Positions 10,315 to 21,754 of a stretch of 64,000 nucleotides of DNA are shown here, piece after piece. The translations under genes and the position numbers were made by a program. The DNA comes from Desmodesmus armatus (lineage: Eukaryota; Chlorophyta; Chlorophyceae; Sphaeropleales; Scenedesmaceae). Under the pieces are notes generated by a model. That model was not told where the DNA came from and did not search any database. It worked only from the letters and a program-made list of their open reading frames with translations. Within the stretch, counting starts at the first letter, position 1. The number at the start of each line of letters is the position of its first letter. The stretch is from assembly GCA_007449985.2 (NCBI GenBank), contig VIIQ02000592.1, forward strand, positions 186,001-250,000, written 5' to 3'.

Positions 10315-11287
10315 GCTGCGCACGAGTTCACAGGCACCAGATCAGATGCCGAGTGTTATCACCATCCTTTGCTGTCGCTGTGCGTGGGGTGTGCTGCTGG
10401 CTAACATGAGCCTTAATTAAAGATGTTCTCCGTGCTGGATCATCCATGCTGCCGACACGCGTGTTCAAATCAGCGCGGGCTTTTCAAACTTCACGACAGC
10501 TTACAACCGTTGATGAATCATCAACAGAGGCTTTGAGCGGCCAGGACGACATGTAATGTGGTTTGTACGTCGCGGTTACATTACTTCAAAGCACAGTCAC
10601 AGTCACTACAACGTAGGTGCGGCCTGGGATGCCCAACTGCTGTGCTGGCATGCACCAGCCGCCGACTACCGTGCCCACTTTACACACACCCATCAGGCTG
10701 ACCCCCATGTCAACCATCAACCCGAACGCACCAGGACAAGCACAATGCGGGCCAGGGCCTTCTATGCGAGAGCTCTCAATTCTATACGAGAGCTCTCAAA
10801 AACTGCGGCGCACACAAACACCCAGTAACACTTTCCGGAACATGCAAGCCTGCAAACTCGTGTGGCAGGGCCACAGGCTGTGGTCCACAGCACTAGCAGC
10901 AGCAGTCATGCACTGGCTGGCATCACACAATCAACGGCACCGCAAGAAACGAGAATCCTTGCTGACCAAAAAGTAAAGCACTTGGCATGGTGGGACTGCC
11001 ATGAGATCTGCACCACCTGCAAGTGTTGCTCACACCGGCACATCAGTGGCATGATGCCATTCGGCGGCCTGCTCGACAGACCTTCGAGATTCGCTCAGCC
11101 CTGACAAACGTCTTGGCTTGACCACTTACGCAGTGGCCTTCAAGCAAGAGAGGGTTTGGTTCAGAACACAGCCTTGATTCAAAAACCAGCCGTCAGCACT
11201 CTCAGAACATCCTGTACAATGATCATCACCTGAAACTACTGGCCGGCAGCTGCAGCCACAAACAAGTGCCACCTGTCACCAGCCTGT
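10315..11287. promoter_or_regulatory. Upstream region of the zinc-knuckle gene; 3' region of the FAD gene
   Basis: These 0.97 kb separate two minus-strand genes. They should hold the promoter and 5' UTR of the gene starting at 10314 and the 3' UTR of the gene ending at 11288. Apart from the tandem repeat at 10761-10800, I see no TATA box or other clear site. The small frames (10556-11104 plus) lack coding signs. Confidence 0.5.
10761..10800. repeat. Two 20-bp tandem repeats with GAGAGCTCTC palindrome
   Basis: Two 20-base units (10761-10780 and 10781-10800) differ at two positions. Each carries the 10-bp palindrome GAGAGCTCTC. They lie about 450-490 bases upstream of the start at 10314 and could be a paired protein-binding site, though this is not shown. 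Confidence 0.7.
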
Positions 11288-14200
11288 TCACAGCAGAGGG
11301 CTCTTGATGCCAAAGGCGTCAAACACGCCCCGGGCAGACCGGTTAACCGTTTTGAGTGCCGTAATATGGGGCTCATCAGGCTCTGTATCCAGCACCATCG
11401 CTTTCTGACCTACACCACACTTGTCAATGACAAGGTTGGCAGCTGTAAGGCCTGTGACGTAAGCGCGCTCTTGGCTCAGGCCGTTCGCCCCGTGGGACAC
11501 CTGCAGAAGCAGCATACACAAGCATGTCACGATGAGGGGTACTACATACACATGGCAGAAGGCCTTGTATGCCATATGTCACTGACGTCACTCTGAAGCC
11601 TGCATTCCTGCAACAGCCTTGCAGAAGCTGCCCTGCAACTTCAGCAGGAACGCACAACCGCATGGAGAGCCCCTACGGCAAGCTGGTTTCCTGCGCTGTC
11701 CTGTCTTCGCCACCCAGCCCCAGGCTACAACACATGCGTCCACTCACCCCTTTGACCCAGTCCCCTGCCAGGAAGCAGTTGGGGATGCCGGTGACCTGAT
11801 AAGGCCGTGAGGGGTAAGAGCCAGGCGAGAAGTGGGTTACCGCCTTGGGGAACCTCAGCACAGCACTGTCGATAACCGTGGCGTCCTTGAACCCTGGTTC
11901 ACACGTCTCGATGTGTGACTTGAGGCGCTGAACAATTTCATCATCGGTGAGGGGCAGCAGGGCTGAGGCACCGTAAAAATCTGCAGGGCACATGCAAGCA
12001 GGGCAAGCATGTCGTGCAAGATGAGCAGTGCAGCCCTAATCGGATGCATGACCCAATCGGGTAAGACAAGTAGGGCAAGCAGGGCACATGCAACATTGTA
12101 TTGGGCGCCTCTCAAGCATACCCCTCAGATACGCCAACAGAGGACCTGCCAACTGTTAAGCATCTATGCTGGCTGTCAACTACATCTGTTCTGTGCAGGG
12201 TGTGCTGACAGCCCTTGTCTGCACTTGCTGCAGCTCCGGCCCTGTAGAAAAGCACTGCCGGTGCACGATGCGGCACGCATGTGTGTGGCCAAAATGCAGC
12301 AGCTGACGGCGCCAACAGGAAGCGACGTCCCCCAAGTCGACATGCCTGCCTGTGTCTGCAGATGCCGCATATGCAAGGCGCCATGCCCAATAAGTGCACC
12401 CAACGCATGTCGGTGTCGAGAGAGGGTTGCTAGCCACCATGCAGCGCACCTGCAGTGATGACGGAGCCTGGTGCATCCTTATACTCATCCTGTCACAGAC
12501 ACACACGCAGACAGACCACGTACTAGGCTTCAGCAGCTGCAGATTCTGGTGCTGTCTCCGGTTCTCACACTGGGTGCAATGGCTGAGCCTGTTCTGGTGT
12601 TGCCTGGCATTGTTCAGGGAGCCCCTCGACAGGGCAAGGCACGCAAACAATTCTGCACCAGCGCAAACTGCGCAAGCCCGATGCTGCAGTGTGTTGGGGT
12701 TGGACACATGGATGAGTGACCATACCTAGTGAGCACTCATCTCAAAGTCAAGCCGTACCAACATGCATGCATGTGCAAGCAAGCGGCCCTGGTCCTGCCA
12801 GTTTGCGTGCAACAGGAGCTGAAACACCTGCCAGCTCTAATACCACAGGAGTACAAACCTGCAGCTCGTTCAGGTTGAAGAAGGTTGCGCCGGCTGCAGC
12901 CTCAAACCCTGACAGCACATTGGCTGGGTACCGCGTCTTGACCAATCGGTCAAACCTGCAGGTGGGGGCACACAGCAGTAGGGAATACGGGCGCAACCTG
13001 GGTGGCTGGGCTGATCACCGCACAGCACAGCCCCTGGCTGCCTGTGACACTGCCGGGCGTCCGCAACAGTGCGGCAAATGCGCAGATGCATGTTGAGTAG
13101 GTAACAATGCAGCCAGGTGCCCCTGCAAGTTGCACGATGTTGGCTGCACAGAGTGTTTGCGCATGGTGACTCCCTACCAACCTGTCCATTGACAAGAGCA
13201 GTCGATGGGTCACTGATCTGAGACACGTTCATGCAGACAACCACTACATAGACCTCATGAACGCAACAACCGAGCTTTGGGTAGACCCGCCCAAGCGTAG
13301 CTTATGACATACCAGAGGCGGGTGGCAATGACGTCAATGGACCTCAGGTTCATGACATTCCTGAACTCCTGCCTGTCCCCCAGGATCCTGCACTGCTGCA
13401 CCAGCTTCTGCATGCCTGTGATGCCGATAGCAAACACCACTGCATCTGCCTGATAGCTGCTGCTCTGGCCGGTGGCAACATCACGCGCCACCACGGTCCC
13501 TATGCTCCTGCCGTCAACCCCGGGCTTCAAATCTGTCACCAGCTGCCCACCCATGACCTGCGGGCAGTCAGATCATGGCGACACACACATCATACGTGCT
13601 GAAACAACTTGATGGGATGTACTTATAGAGTAGCCCCAGTGTTGGCAGTACAAGGCTACACGGCAGACCCAGACTGCCAGCACAGCAGGTACTACAGCAG
13701 CTGTACCCCAATCAAAAGGGAACAGCTTAGCACGTGCTGCTGCCCAGACCCCAACCAAAATGGGATCCAAGTGGTTACAGGAGCCTGGAGGTGCACTTCC
13801 GCTGCAGACTGTGCAGTAAAAGGTCTCGGCGCAACTTAGGTGCGGATATTTGTACAGCACCACCTCACCTGGCCCCCAGCTGCCTTGATCCTATCCACCA
13901 TGGGGGTGAAGATGGTCTCAGCAATGGACCCACGCGGCCAGCACACATCAAAGTCGTTCTGATGCGCCAGAGCGTAGAAGTAAAGTGTCTCCAACATAGA
14001 GGCAGCACTGCATGTCATGACGGTGATCACCAGTACAACACGGCACACCATCATGATAAAGTTTGTCAAGGTAGGTATGCCCGATACACTGTGGTGCATG
14101 CAGCATGGGGACTGAGTCGTCCACCCGATGATGTGTTACAATGTACATGGCATGTACATAGTAGGTGACAGGTTGATGTCAACACGTTGCTCAAGGGCTG

Positions 14201-16738
14201 CTTGCCAAGCTCTCCCACCTTCAAACCACACAACGCCCTGGCTTTCTGTACCAAAGTCAATGTTTGACTATCCTTGTAGGACTGATTCTAGTAAGCATGC
14301 ATGAGTACGCATGCAATCCCTCTGCTGACACACACCTGATGTCCTCTGGTGGAGCAAACAGGCCCACCAACAGTGTGGGTCGCAGGAACTGCACATCAAC
14401 AAGCACAGCGCAGCATGTCTGATGCAGTACAAGCATAGCACGTCAATTTCAAAGCAAGGTGAAATTGAATTATGATAGGTATGGATGCACAACAGTCGTG
14501 CTCACTGGACAGTGCACCTCAGCACACTGCACCACACTTCAAGTGCCCGCCACAGCTGCTGACTGCTACATATGGAGGTCACAGCCAGCCCCTGCCCCCT
14601 GTGCCTACCTCCTCATAGCACCGCTGGCTCACGCCCCACTGCCTGAACAGCTCCCTAGCACTCATCTTGTCGTACCTGCATACACATGTAACATAACACG
14701 CACAAACCTTACACAAACCAAAGCCCCAGCATCCCACAGCACGTGCCTGTTGCCGCACTAAGATGGCGGTGTTGTTGGTTCAGCTGTACCATGCATTAGC
14801 AAGGGGGTAGGACAGCTGCAGGTCGCATACTGACAGCACCTTCAGCATGCTGGCATCTGGGTAACTGCGCAGTTACCGCACCGTTCATACACCTCAGGGC
14901 TGGCATCAAAGTCGACAAAGCTCAGGAGGAAGGGCAGCATGGTGAGGCGCTCCTGCAGACAGCACACATGTGACAGCACTTGAGCGCATGACTAGCACTA
15001 GCACTAGCACAACCACAGCATAGCATTGCCAGTATATGCCCTGCGTGTGCACGGCAGACATATACATGGCACTGACAGAGCCTGACTCATATGCAGCGGC
15101 AGCATCAGCCGCTGATGGTGACCACATCCAGGTATCCCGCTCATTGTCAGTTGTGCTGCCTCGCTGCCCAGTCGCATTTGTGCTTGCAAGCTGAACATGC
15201 CTGCGGATGGTCAGCGAGCTGAGCAACACCGCCTACTGCAATTTCGATACCCCAATGTACCATGGTACTGCCAGTACCACGGTGTAGCATCCCCATGCTG
15301 CACCCCCTCACCTCCAATGGTAGCGCCCAAAACAATGGAGCTGTGTGCACAAACTGACCCAGGAGGGTCGGCAGCCGCGGCAGCTTGCTGAAGACTGGGG
15401 CCTCAGTGACCAGGCCCTGCGGGCTCCAGAAGCCACTGGTTGTCCAGTCCGTCAGGGGCCACTCCCCACCCAGGTCCTGTGGCGGCAGGATTCAAATACA
15501 CATACGCAGCTTGTTGACAGCTGGCTTGCAGGCAGCACTGCTAGTAGTGCCTGGTGAGCAACTGCAAACCATGCAGCAGTACCAGCCTGGCGGCATGAGT
15601 GCTGTGCACCGTGTGTGCATGCAAGGTCACTGATTATGTGTCGGCTTTTCTCGAACACCTGCCAGGCCATGGCACACGCACGTCGTGCATGCTGAGCCTA
15701 CCTACCTTGAGCAGGGAAAAGATGTTGGCGTACTGGTACCCTGCACAGGCACAAACAAGCAACAACACATGTTTGTTTAACATGGCCATGCGAATGAGAA
15801 GCACCCAATGTGGCTGGGGCTGGATATTGACATGGGGCTGAGCTTTGGGACCATGCCAGAATCCCAACTGATCCTGATGTCTGTGGCACACAGCACATGC
15901 AGTGTCTTGCAGTGCCATGCTGCCAGCATAACTCACAGAATCCTTTCATCCCGGCCTCAACAACCTTGCCAGATGAGGTCCTGAAACCTGCAAGCGCAGA
16001 CACTGACGCCCTCAGCACACAAGCTCACAGGCAACACAGTACAGTGACAGCGTGAGCATTGCATCACAGCTACTTGGGGTAGCTGGCAGCTGACTATGAT
16101 TGCTTGATTCCGGCTATTCTGCACTGTCAGTGTTGAGTGTGGTCACACTGCCAGTATGGAGTGCACACACAGGCTGGAATGTGTGTGTGCAACCAGGACT
16201 TTCCAGCATCACTTGCTCAGCTGCTGTCATTGAACAGCAGCTGCCTCAGGCACACACACCTCCTGAGAGGCCACCAGGGTTTTTGGACGCCTCCAGCAAA
16301 GTGACAGCATAGCCCTGCTCTGTAAGGTGTTTGGCAGCGCCAAAGCCTGCCCAGCCACCCCCCACCACCACGACCTTCTTCCTAGGGTCGTAGGTGGCTG
16401 GTGTATGTGTGGCCCTGACTGCATAGCTGCTGGTGCTGCTGCTGCTGCTGCTGCTGGCGCTGCTGCAAGTCACCATTCGCGCATGGCGGGGTGTGTTGGT
16501 CGGGACCAAGCTGCTGATGAGAGTGTGTCGTTGCACCGGGGCAGTCTGCTTGGCACCAAACAATGGCTGCTTTAGTGCACATTGAGCTTCAGGCTGCACC
16601 TGCACCCTGGGGCATGACCTGCAGGCACACATGTGCGGTGTTGGTGGTAGGGTGGTGGGTTGTGGTGTGGAGTGAGTGCACAGCTGAACACATTCACACA
16701 ACCTTGCTGACTTACCCAGCGGTGGAACGCATCAGCAT
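11288..16738 (-). CDS. FAD-dependent amine oxidase / phytoene-desaturase-like oxidoreductase, probably plastid
   Basis: Fifteen exons: 16738-16716, 16618-16260, 15987-15937, 15740-15706, 15476-15312, 14952-14893, 14815-14790, 14675-14609, 14388-14336, 14007-13869, 13557-13313, 12955-12859, 12489-12450, 11980-11748, 11500-11288. They total 1806 nt (601 residues) with all phases consistent. The N-terminus (about 85 residues, Ser/Arg-rich, almost no acid) looks like a chloroplast transit peptide. KKVVVVGGGWAGFGAAKHL (about 88-106) is the FAD-binding dinucleotide fold, followed by NPGGLSGG. Later blocks GWPL-type TDWT, AHQNDFDVCWPRGSI, GGQVMGGQLVTDL, RFPKAVTHFSPGSY and FLAGDWVKGVSHGANGLSQE match the plant FAD/NAD(P)-binding oxidoreductase family related to carotenoid isomerases and desaturases. 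Substrate is unknown. The weakest joins are the 23-nt first exon and the 26-nt exon 14790-14815. If the first exon is wrong, the start would be the ATG at 16632. Confidence 0.88.
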
Positions 16739-17064
16739 ACTGTGGCTTGTTGTAGACCCACTTTGAAACTAGAGGGGCTGCAGTCAGGACTTGTTTGTGT
16801 GTGGATCAAAAATGCCAGGTTGGCACAGACTTGCTCTCTCAGGGCGTTCGACGTGTCCCATTAACAGACCACACAACCAGATTTGTCATAGGAATCACCC
16901 AACAAACATTAAACGTTACAAGGGCGATGAAAGTCACTCCATGAAACCAGGTTTCAGGCTCTCGAGAGAAACACACGGCGTGGGCACACTTCGGTGTGAT
17001 ATGTTTCGGAATCGTCAAAGGCCGAGAGGAGACGCTGGAGCGAGTGATGAGATAGCGGAGAGAC
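16739..17064. promoter_or_regulatory. Divergent promoter region and 5' UTR of the plus-strand zinc-knuckle gene
   Basis: About 325 bases separate the ATG of the FAD gene (minus) from the split ATG of the second zinc-knuckle gene (plus), so both promoters should lie here. The plus-strand frame 16791-17105 has no family features; its end overlaps the non-coding first exon inferred for the zinc-knuckle gene. No clear core promoter motif was found. Confidence 0.45.
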
Positions 17065-20000
17065 ATGTGAGTGCGCGCATGGGCAAGACAGCAGCTGAGG
17101 GCTGAGATCTTGTGTTTGATGTGCGTATAAGGCTTCTTGCGGTCGTGGCAGGGCTTGATTTCGCCTCGCCCTTGTTCGCAACACGGCAGACAGACCGCGG
17201 ACTCCCTCATGCGTGCCCCACTGCACACTCCTTTGATTGTCTCTTGTGTACATCAAACACCGGACTTCACTGCTGGCCAGCAGCACGTGCACACTCCCTG
17301 GCTTTGCTGAAGGCTGGCTCCCCACTGCTCCTTACTGCTGCTGCTCTTCACTGCTGCTCCTTTCTGCTGCTGATTCCTGATGGGATTCTTGCGAGCAGGT
17401 ATCAGTTCAATTTACTCTTGGAGGAGAACCAGATTCCTGACAGCAAGCCCAGTAGCACCAGCTCCAAGGCCACCACAAAAGCAGCAGCAGCAAAGGGCAC
17501 CAAGCCCCATGCAAACGGCAAAGCACCAGCACAGCAGCAGCCAGCAGTACCAGCAGCACCTGCAGCCAACGGCCCTGCACCAGGCAGGTCAGCCGATGGC
17601 AAGCCTATCTGTTACAAGTGTGGCAGCAAAGGCCACACGGGGGACCGCTGCAAGCAGCCCTTCTGCGAGCGCTGCCAGCAGTTCAGGCATGTTGCAGGCG
17701 AGTGCAACCGCGCATGCAGAAAGTGCGGGTCTCTAGAGCACCGCCTGGACGGCGGCCTGCCCTGCAAGAACTACCAGTGCAAGGAGTGCGGCCTATTCGG
17801 CCATGTGTACGCAGAGTGCCCCAACATTCTGTGCAACACATGCAACGAGTACGGCCACCTCAGCAGGGACTGCCCCACCCGCAGCAAGCCGCGCGCAGAC
17901 CCCAGCGCCATGGGCCCCACAGCTACTGCCGCCATCGCAGCCCAGCAGGCCAAGCTGCAGCAGCAGCAGGCTGCTGCAGCGGCCGCAGCAGCACAGGCCC
18001 GCCTGCAGGCTCCTGCGCAGGCAGCAGCACCGGCAGCGGCAGCGGCGCCTCCGCCCCAGCAGCAGCCAGCACAGGCGCCGGTGCTGCCGCAGCCGGTGCT
18101 GACCCCGCAGCTAGAGCAGCGCCGCGTGTACGTCATGGACCTGCTGATGTCCCGTGCTGAGGACTATGCCCTCACACTAGTGAGCGAAGACCAGAAGCTT
18201 ACCCTGCTGGCGCAGCTCACAGACGCAGAGCTGCATGCAGCGCTGTCCAGCAGCAACAAGGGGCAGGCCCTCGACGCAGCAGCAAATGCCAGGCTGCAGA
18301 AGCAGCAGGCAGCGGCGGCGAGCGCAGCAGCGGGTGTGATTATAGCCCCCACCAAGCAGCCAGGGGCAGCAGCAGCCAAGCAGGCGGCCTCGTCCGCCCC
18401 AGCACCAGCTCCAGCAGCGGCTGCAGCGGCAGCTGCTGCTGGTGGGGAGGGGATGACCCCAGACATGCTGGCGAGGGCGATGGTGTGCGGCCGCTGCGGG
18501 GACAGGGGTCACAACAAGGAGCGCTGTACCACGCCCTACTGTGACACCTGCGGGCTGTTCAGGCACACCACAGGGCCGCAGTGCAAGCAGTGCTGCCAGG
18601 CGTGCGGTGCCCTGGACCACAAGTCTGGGCACGGCCACCCCCTGTGCAAGAGCTACAAGTGCCGCGAGTGTGGGCTGTACGGCCACGTCTACGCAGAGTG
18701 CCCCAACATCGTGTGCAACCTGTGCAAGCAGGTGGGCCACAAGGCGCTCGACTGCCCCAGCATTGCTTGCCACATCTGCGGGCAGAAGGGGCACAAGGCG
18801 CGGGACTGCACGGCCTGCACCCGCTGCGGCCAGCACGGGCACAAGGCAAAGGATTGCCAGGGTGCTCGTGCTGAGGTGCGCTGTGTGCACTGCGGGGAGT
18901 GGGGCCACATGGCTAGCAGATGCCCGGGCCCCTCCGCTGCAGGAGCAGCGGCAGCAGCAGCAGATGAGGAGGAGTACGATGCCCCAGCAGAACTGGCAGC
19001 AGCAGCAGCAGCAGAGGTGCCAGCACTGATGGGTGCTCCTGCTGCTGCCCATAAGCCCCCAGCACCAGCAGCAGCTGCAGGTGGCCAGGCAGCACAGCTG
19101 CCCCTGCCCGCCGCCGCTCCTGCAGCCGCAGCAGCGGCAGCTCCTGCAGCCCTGCCCAAGCCTCGGGTGGTGGGTGCCGGTGGGGCGGGCGCCTGGGCAG
19201 CAGCAGTGGCAGGCGTCCGTGTGGTGACGCCCAATAACGTGCGGCTGCTGCCTGTGCCAGCCGCAGTCGACGCAGCAGAGGAGGAGCGGCGGCAGAAGCT
19301 TGTCAATGGGCTTATGCCGCGCATGGAGGGCTTTGCGCTGGGGCTAGTGGGCAGCGAGGAGCGGCTGGGGGCCCTCAGCAGGATCATGGATGAAGACCTC
19401 CGCGCCCTGCTGAACACCCCCACACCCGAGCAGCACCTGGAGGCAGCCATCCGGCACGTGAAGCTGACAGAGGAGCAGGAGGCAGCTGCAGCCGCAGCTG
19501 CGGCAGCAGCGGCCGAGGAGGAGCGCAACCGGCCGCCGCCCCTGCAGCAGCCGGCAGCCAATGGCCCTGAGTCAGCCTCATATGAGGGCGAGCTATCGCC
19601 GGGTGCCTCCATGGGCCGTGGGGAGGGAGTGAAGCCTAAGCAGCTGCTGCCGCAGCATGCAGCCGCGCTGGAGAAGGAGTTCCCTGGGTACTTCCCCAGT
19701 GACTGGCAGCAGTATGCGTCCTGGAGGCAGCTGGAGGAGGGGATGTACTTCCCCGAGCCCTGCAACAAGCACAGGGCGCAGTACCGCCAGCGCCGGCAGC
19801 ACTACCAGGCACTCACGGCGGCGGCTGTGCAGCAGCAGCAGCAGCACCAGGCAGCACGCGCCCAGCAGCAGCAGCAGCAGCAGCACCAGGCGCCGGCGCC
19901 TCCACCACAGCAGCCCAGCACACCTGCACAGAGGCCTTGGCTGGCCGCTGTGGCTGCCGGCACACCAGCTGCCGCAGCCGCAGCAGGTGCGACCCCTCAG

Positions 20001-21754
20001 CCTGAGGCAGCAGCTGTGCGCAGCAGCTTTGAAGCCCCAGCAGCCGAGCCTGCTGCTGAAGCTGATGCCGTGCCACCCCCAGCAGCAGCTACAGTGCAGC
20101 CCCCTGCTGCCCCAGACGCAGCTCCAGTGGGTGCAGGGAGTGGTCCTGCTCCTGTGGCTGTCGGCTACCCTGGTGTCCCAGTAGCACCCCCGCCAGCCGC
20201 CCCAGCAGCAGCAGCAGCAGCAGGCCCCAAGCCCCTGGCACTGAGTGATGTCAGGCTGCTGCCTGCTGGCTCACTGAGTGAGGATGAGCAGTGTGACAGG
20301 TTCTCCAAGGTGCTCGACTTCCTGCTGCCCACCTACGAGTCCTTTGTGACCTCACTGGGTGAGGAGCAGTGGCACGTGCTGGCTCGCATCTACTATGAAG
20401 ACCTGCAGACCTTGCTGCAGGGACCACAGCCGCTGCAGCAGCTGCAGGCCCTGCTTGCCTACTGGCTGCGGAAGGATCAGGAGGCAGCAGCGGCGGCGGC
20501 AGCAGCGGCACAGCAGATGGAGCAGGAGCTGCTGCAACAGCAGCAGGCAGCGGCGGCCGAGCAGCAGCGGCAGCGGGAGCTTGAGGAGGAGCAGCAGCGC
20601 CAGCAGCAGCTGCAGCTGCAGGAGCAACAACGGCAGCAGCAGCAGCAGGAGGCTCTGATGGAGCAGCAGAGGCAACAGCAGCTGCAAGAGCAGCTGCGCC
20701 AGCAGGAGCTGCAGGAGCAGCAACGCCAGCAGCAGCTGCAGGAGCAGCAGCGCCAGCAGCACGAGCAGCAGCTGCGCGAACAGCAGCGGCAGCAGGAGCT
20801 CCAGAAGCAACAGCAGCAAGCCCAGTATGAGCAGCAGCGCCAGCAGCAGTACCAGCATCAGCAGCAGATGCAGTACCAGATGCAGCAGCAGGGTGCTGCC
20901 AAGGCACCTCAAGCCACTCACCTTGACCCACAGGGTGCAGCAGCACAAGCAGGGTCTGCCAGGGGGGGCCCATCAGCAGCTCAGGCACAGCAGGGAGCAC
21001 AGAGCGCTTACTCCCAGGCACCAGGGGCACCGGTGTCCCAGGCAGCACCAGGAGCAGCAGTGCCCCAGTCACAGGCTCAGACCCAGCTGCACCTGCAGCA
21101 GCAGCAGCAGGCGGCAGCCAGGCTGCCTCCCCAGCTGCAGCCACAGCGGCTGCAGCCCCAGACAGATGCCCAGCTGTCAATGGCTCACTCAGCAGCACCC
21201 CAGGCCCCACTGGCTGCCCAGGTGCCGCTGCCCTTCCACCTGCAGGGCGCACTTGGCCAGCACCGCTTGCAGCAGCAGCAGCAGATGCCGCTGCACGCCT
21301 CCCACCTGCCCCCACAGCTGCCCCTGGCCCTGCAGCAGCAGGCCTACCAGCAGCAGCAGGCACAGCACCACTTCCTGGGGCAGCGCATCCCTGGGGCGGG
21401 GCTCGGCATGCCTGGGCTGGGGCTCGGCATGGGCCATCTGGGCCTAGGCCTCCCTGGCATGGGGCACCTTGGGGGTCCTGCAGTCACTGCAGCAGCAGTA
21501 GGGGCACCCTCAGCTCTGGGGCAGTGCCACCGGCATCTATGGGTGCTGTGGGGCTGGGCATGCAGCAGATGCTGGGCGTCCCAGGGGTGCCGCAGTACGG
21601 CCAGCCTGGCATGCTGCCGGGGCAGCAGCCAGGTGCTGGGCTAAACCCTGCATACGGCCAGCCCTATGGCCAGCGCAGGTCCTCTGTGGCTGACACCCTG
21701 GAGGCCGGCCAGGAGCAGGACATGGAGCACATGATTAAGTTCCTGGGCATGTGA
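17065..21754 (+). CDS. Second multi zinc-knuckle polyQ protein with three helical repeats
   Basis: The reading frame from 17399 has no ATG before the knuckles. Exon 1 ends ...GAGACAT before GTGAGT (17067) and exon 2 starts G TAT CAG after GCGAGCAG, so AT|G forms the start codon (M-YQFNLLLEEN) across a 332-nt intron. Thirteen CCHC knuckles form two arrays, at residues ~72-160 and ~364-509 (CYKCGSKGHTGDRC first, CVHCGEWGHMASRC last). The third knuckle of each array is enlarged (CX2CX4HX7-8C). Three ~60-residue repeats follow the patterns LMSRAEDYALTLV, LMPRMEGFALGLV and LLPTYESFVTSL at about 243, 628 and 966, and look helical. Then come long Gln-rich coils and a Gly/Met/Pro tail. Near 21480-21523 the frame must change to reach the fitting tail that ends HMIKFLGM at 21754; without it the protein stops at 21644. 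Nucleic-acid binding is likely from the family. Confidence 0.8.

Noticed and set aside
16791..17105. Plus-strand frame with ATGs before the second zinc-knuckle gene
   Set aside because: It does not join the zinc-knuckle frame in any phase through the GTGAGT donor at 17067, and no domain is present. The split-ATG model explains the region better.
20251..21363. 370-residue minus-strand frame rich in Ala, Val and Pro
   Set aside because: It is the complement of the polyQ/Ala-rich exon of the plus-strand zinc-knuckle gene. CAG/GCA runs read as CTG/TGC give long Leu/Ala/Cys frames with no domain.
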